A stretch of DNA of 64,000 nt. It comes from Sistotremastrum niveocremeum HHB9708 (Eukaryota; Basidiomycota; Agaricomycetes; Sistotremastrales; Sistotremastraceae). The position numbers and the translations under genes are program-made. How positions within the stretch are numbered: position 1 is the first letter of the stretch; the number at the start of each line of letters is the position of its first letter. The stretch covers positions 62,001-126,000 of the forward strand of contig KV419403.1 of the NCBI GenBank assembly GCA_001630475.1. Reading direction: 5' to 3'. Below, piece by piece: positions 60,901-64,000 of this stretch. The notes beneath the pieces were generated by a model that was not told the origin of the DNA, searched no databases, and saw nothing but the letters and a program-made list of their open reading frames with translations.

Positions 60901-63191
60901 GGCCCTGGAAGTAAATCCAGGAGCTCATTCAGGACAGCGAAAGGATACTTAAACCTGCAATAGATAGCATTGTAAAAATATGTTAATATAGAGGATTCAC
61001 TGTGTGACACTCACTTCTCGCCGCTCTCGACCATATCGCAAAACGCTAGCGCAGCTTCGTGCCGACAAGATGCTAGGAACAGGCCGGTCTCACTAAATCC
61101 GCCCTTACCCTTCTTTTTGGAATCGTCCGCTAAGTTCTTCCATCGGTCTGGACACGGTGATGGCTTTTTAGGGATTTCCTGATCATTCTATAGAACTTAT
61201 CAACGATAATATACCCAAATAGAGCCATGGTTACCACATTTCCCACCACCGGTTCCTTGGTCGGTTCCTTTCCCTTCCCCTTCGCTTTCGACTTCAAATC
61301 ATCTTCGAACACGTCAACAGTTTCCCTGTCAAGATATATCGGATCATATATCTGCCGAGAATCCGTTCTTTCGATGGATTCCCTTTCTCCGGCTTCGTTG
61401 GGTTCCTTCGCTAATCGCTTCATCCTCGCTAGCGAATTATTTCCATCTATAGCGATTTCTGTGCCGAAAGTCAGCTCAGGCTCATCTCGAAGAACGTAGG
61501 AACACGGTATGCATGCATGCCGGATGTTCCAATACTTGTCTGTTCGTCCTAGCGCTGACTGCATCCGCTGTTCGATTCGGCGTTGAAGTTCGAGGTAGGT
61601 ATCGATGGCGACGGAGAATTGATTGCGGTAAGACGGACGGAACGCGGTCTGCTCGAAGTAAACGTAGGGTAGTAGTAGTAGGACAAATGAAGACTTACGC
61701 AATTCATATAACATAGTGTCTTGACGAAAGCTTGGATGCTAAGTTGCGGACATCGATTAGTGAGCGCGACGAAATATTGTAAGACACGGAATGATATTCC
61801 GTATGCTGGATTGTCGGGGGAGGTGGCCATGAATCCATAGCGTGCCATGAGGACTACGGAGTTCATGTCTGGATCGCTCGAGTCTTCAGGGAAAATGACT
61901 TGTTTCGCGCCTACAGCATGTACGATTGTGAGAACGAATGCATGATACGATATGGAGTAAAGACGCACCAAATAGCTGTATAACCCTCGATCCACGTCCA
62001 TCGTCGTCTTCCGCTATCTCCAATCCGATCGTGTCGTCAATGTTCGTACTACTTCGCGACCAGTGAAGGTACGCGTCCGTTAGCGGTTCGAAAATCCTCC
62101 GCCAAGCTTGATTCTGGCGTTCAGTGCGATCGCGTCGATCTCGATTATCTTGCCGTTTATAGCTATGAGTTCAAGACATCAAAGAATGTCAGAAGAAGAA
62201 GAAGAGCGATCAATTAGTAGTACGCACTGGGTTTCAATCGATTGAAGTCCAAGCACTTCGTGAACCATTCTTGCCGCTTCCGCCTAGGGTTTTAAGGTCC
62301 AGTCATGACTGGACCTTGGCCCTTTTTTCTCATGACCGGCAACTGCCGGTCCGGTTGCGGACCCTATTTTTGCATGACTGGCAGCTGCAACTGGTTGCAG
62401 GGTCTAACAACCAGTCACAAAAAGACCAGTTGCCTGACCAGTCATGGGCAGCAACTGAGGTCATAACTGGTATAAACCACTATTTTATTCATTTATATAT
62501 TGTTTTTGGGTCTTATCAGTGGTCATATAGTGTCTAGTAATACTTAATAACACTATATAATGCAATATATGATGAAAACAAGGGTATAAAGACCCACTTG
62601 AGACCCAAAATACCCTGTGACCACTCTGTTTGGGGACCCTTAAGGGTCCTCAGTTGCAACCACGGTTGCGACTGGTTACAACTGCAGTTGCCAGTTGCCT
62701 AATCTTCAGAAATCCAAAAGACTGCAACTGCAGGTCCAGTCACAACCTGACTGCAACTGCGGTTTTTTGCAGTCACATGGACTGGACCTTAAAACCCTAC
62801 TTCCGCCGACCCATCCGTCTCAAGGTCCTCCCAGTCTTCTTCGTGATCTGCACCTCCTATTCCCATATCCATCTCGTAATCCATCGTAGCTCCGTCAGCA
62901 TCCGTCGGGACAACCTGGTTCTCGCGAATGATCTCCCTTTCGCTCTGAGTACTTTCTGCGAGAATCAATCGAGTCAGTAGCATAGATAGTATAGAATGAC
63001 AATCTAAAAGAATGAAACATACATTTGAGGAGATCAGCGCGAGCTCGGCGTGAGCTCGCGAAGGCGGCTTGCAGCACCTTTGGCGTAAAGACTTGCTGCT
63101 TGGTCCGAACGGCAGTCCCATGGGTTGACAAAGATGGGGTACTCCCCCTTACGAGTGTTGCTCGACTCTTCTTGATTCGAGTAGGACCCAT
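57970..63191 (-). CDS. KDZ-family DDE transposase, interrupted by two hAT-like insertions
   Basis: Start MGPTRIKKSRATLVRGSTPS, then STHGTAVRTKQQVFTPKVLQ, a leader common in KDZ proteins. A Cys block near 61500 reads NIRHACIPCSYVLRDEPEL. The DDE core is visible: first Asp in EIAIDGNNSLARMKR, second in ILIGYDIGCGVSQS, a conserved GLFHGGGHARSCGIDWSPLY, and the Glu in NFEGCEHVFSQSNAVARCTR. The C-terminus is helical (EEFLEALDRLESLVVSRIFE, LHYKLERAREEVKRLNIEYR) and ends EADGVDVIVQEIVYG with TAA at 57972-57970. About ten exons, roughly 1,100 residues. Insertions at 62285-62799 (after DGSAE) and 58286-59520 (after EEAFLAD) interrupt exons; in each case the flanks left by removing the element plus one duplication are in one frame, so the gene was open before each hit. 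Now probably inactive unless the inserts are spliced out. Confidence 0.88.
58286..59520. mobile_element. hAT-like non-autonomous element, family 2 (1,235 bp)
   Basis: Perfect 20-base TIRs (TAGAGCTCCTAACGGTTCGG) and an 8-base duplication GGTCTGCG at 58278-58285 and 59521-59528. Subterminal regions are packed with CGGTTCGG / AACCGGCGGTTT / AACCGATCCGATCC motifs in opposite orientation at the two ends. The interior (about 58450-59390) has short plus-strand frames (MSLHLVNASRTTQAFNSHLS) but no transposase motif. Sits in the last coding part of the KDZ transposase. Confidence 0.86.
62285..62799. mobile_element. hAT-like MITE, family 1, copy b (515 bp)
   Basis: TIRs of 20 bases (TAGGGTTTTAAGGTCCAGTC) with an 8-base duplication CTTCCGCC at 62277-62284 and 62800-62807. 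It shares with copy a (52164-52672) the AAGGTCCAGT inner TIR, the AACTGC/CAGTTGC subterminal repeats, GAGACCCAAAATACCCT and the palindromic GACCCTTAAGGGTCCT core. Inserted in an early exon of the KDZ transposase. No coding capacity. Confidence 0.88.
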
Positions 63192-63230
63192 TGGTCGATG
63201 TGGAGGGCAGGGGACAGCGAGCGTAGAGAA

Positions 63231-63809
63231 CCGAAGCGAGAGCACGTGATGTTGTGTACAGCATGTTGAAGTAGGGTCGCGCCTGTATAGAAAAGTATTA
63301 TTCAAAAATAGAGTGCATATTCGGATAGTACGCATCTGTAGGTGTCCGGCAATATATATATGTTGGGGGTTTGATGGAGGAATGGGCGGGGGAGCGTGCT
63401 CGCTGTCGGCAACGACGAGGACGATAGGCGGGGCGGAGTCGGGATGTGGGGCGGATAGCCGGCGGGATCAAGCGGCGGCACGTAAGCGAAGGGGCGGAAG
63501 GCGTTGGGGCCTCAGGGTTCGCGCCGAGACTCAACGCCCGGCACGGAGCGATGTTGAGCTAAGCGAGGTCGATCCGATGACGAGGACGTGCCGTGTGCCT
63601 GAAAGGGCCTAAGGCCGAGGACCGAGAGTCTATTAGGATATTGAATATTATATTCTATTTTCCGGAGGGACTTAGTGGTTTTGAAATGCAAGGTATTTGC
63701 GGTATAAACCATGGTATCATGGTATATTCACTAACCTATCTAATGAGACTACATTATACGTATATACAGTATGGTCTAGTATGGTATTAGTATGTGGGAC
63801 CTATAGGTG
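63231..63809 (-). repeat. KDZ right terminal inverted repeat (579 bp)
   Basis: Inverse copy of 53360-53938 with no difference in the stretches I compared. Its inner edge lies 39 bases upstream of the transposase ATG, so transposase transcription very likely starts inside it. Confidence 0.93.
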
Positions 63810-63817
63810 TGATCACC

Positions 63818-64000
63818 TTACTCCCTCAGCTGTTGTACTGCACTCTTTCTTCAAAGTCCGTCCTCATCGGACTCTGAATCGTGGCTATATAATCCAGCAC
63901 ATTTTCAAACTCCGTTTCCCCAGACTGAGACGCTTCTCCACTCTCACCTACGGCAATGCGTAGGGCTCGCTGACCGTGCAAACGAGACAAATCAATTGGT
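63818..64000. other. Host flank right of the KDZ element
   Basis: Too short to assign. It resumes host sequence after the target duplication; a TATA-like GGCTATATAATC lies near 63882-63893 on the plus strand, hinting at a promoter reading rightward out of the window. Confidence 0.35.

Larger units (their letters stand above)
53360..63809 (-). mobile_element. KDZ (Kyakuja-Dileera-Zisupton) DNA transposon, full-length, 10,450 bp
   Basis: The ends are defined by 579-base terminal inverted repeats beginning CACCTATAGGTCCCACATAC and by an 8-base target duplication TGATCACC at 53352-53359 and 63810-63817. Between the repeats three genes lie on the minus strand: the KDZ-family DDE transposase (57970-63191) and two unrecognised companions (56004-57394 and 54148-55763). 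Every stretch of the two repeats that I compared base by base was identical, implying recent transposition or homogenisation. Two hAT-like elements sit inside the transposase gene (58286-59520 and 62285-62799), so this copy was hit after it arrived or carried them along. Without those insertions the element would be about 8.7 kb. Confidence 0.92.

Noticed and set aside
53360-63809. Reading the long identical end sequences as LTRs of a retroelement
   Set aside because: The ends are inverted, not direct, the duplication is 8 bases, and the enzyme inside is a KDZ DDE transposase; no reverse transcriptase or integrase is visible.

Overview
The window is nuclear DNA of a filamentous basidiomycete, most likely a wood- or litter-decaying agaricomycete. 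The signs are genes cut by many 45-65 base GT-AG introns, a fungal sedolisin pair, a GH74 xyloglucanase with a CBM1 cellulose-binding tail, F-box and LaeA-like methyltransferase families typical of mushrooms, and a KDZ-class DNA transposon.

Layout. 1-3.3 kb: Snt2-like chromatin reader (minus, runs off the left edge). 3.9-8.9 kb: tandem sedolisin proteases, the first whole and the second broken. 9-10.6 kb: gene-poor. 10.6-11.5 kb: tubulin cofactor B. 11.7-14.8 kb: F-box gene and an unrecognised gene. 14.9-18.2 kb: GH74-CBM1 xyloglucanase. 19.5-23.8 kb: BRPF/Nto1-like chromatin protein. 24.3-30.2 kb: compact housekeeping block (RPC40, an SDR reductase, ALG5, and CAF40/RCD1 divergent from ALG5). 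30.8-35.4 kb: tandem pair of YANK-type AGC kinases. 35.4-39 kb: no convincing gene. 39-40.5 kb: auxin-efflux-carrier-like transporter. 41.2-48.9 kb: array of four related SAM methyltransferase copies, one a relic and one with a changed C-terminus. 49.8-53.1 kb: two small secreted proteins of one family, with a short hAT-like element between them.

53,360-63,809 is a 10,450-base KDZ (Kyakuja-Dileera-Zisupton) transposon. Every stretch of its 579-base terminal inverted repeats that I compared was identical, and an 8-base target duplication (TGATCACC) flanks it. It holds three genes on one strand: the DDE transposase and two companions I do not recognise. Two non-autonomous hAT-like elements, each with its own 8-base duplication, have landed inside the transposase coding sequence. 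The one at 62,285 belongs to the same family as the free-standing copy at 52,164.

Working together: Snt2 and the Nto1-like protein are both histone-mark readers. Sedolisins and GH74-CBM1 serve extracellular degradation of protein and plant wall. The right half of the window, with its methyltransferase array, secreted proteins and transposons, is the fast-evolving accessory part.
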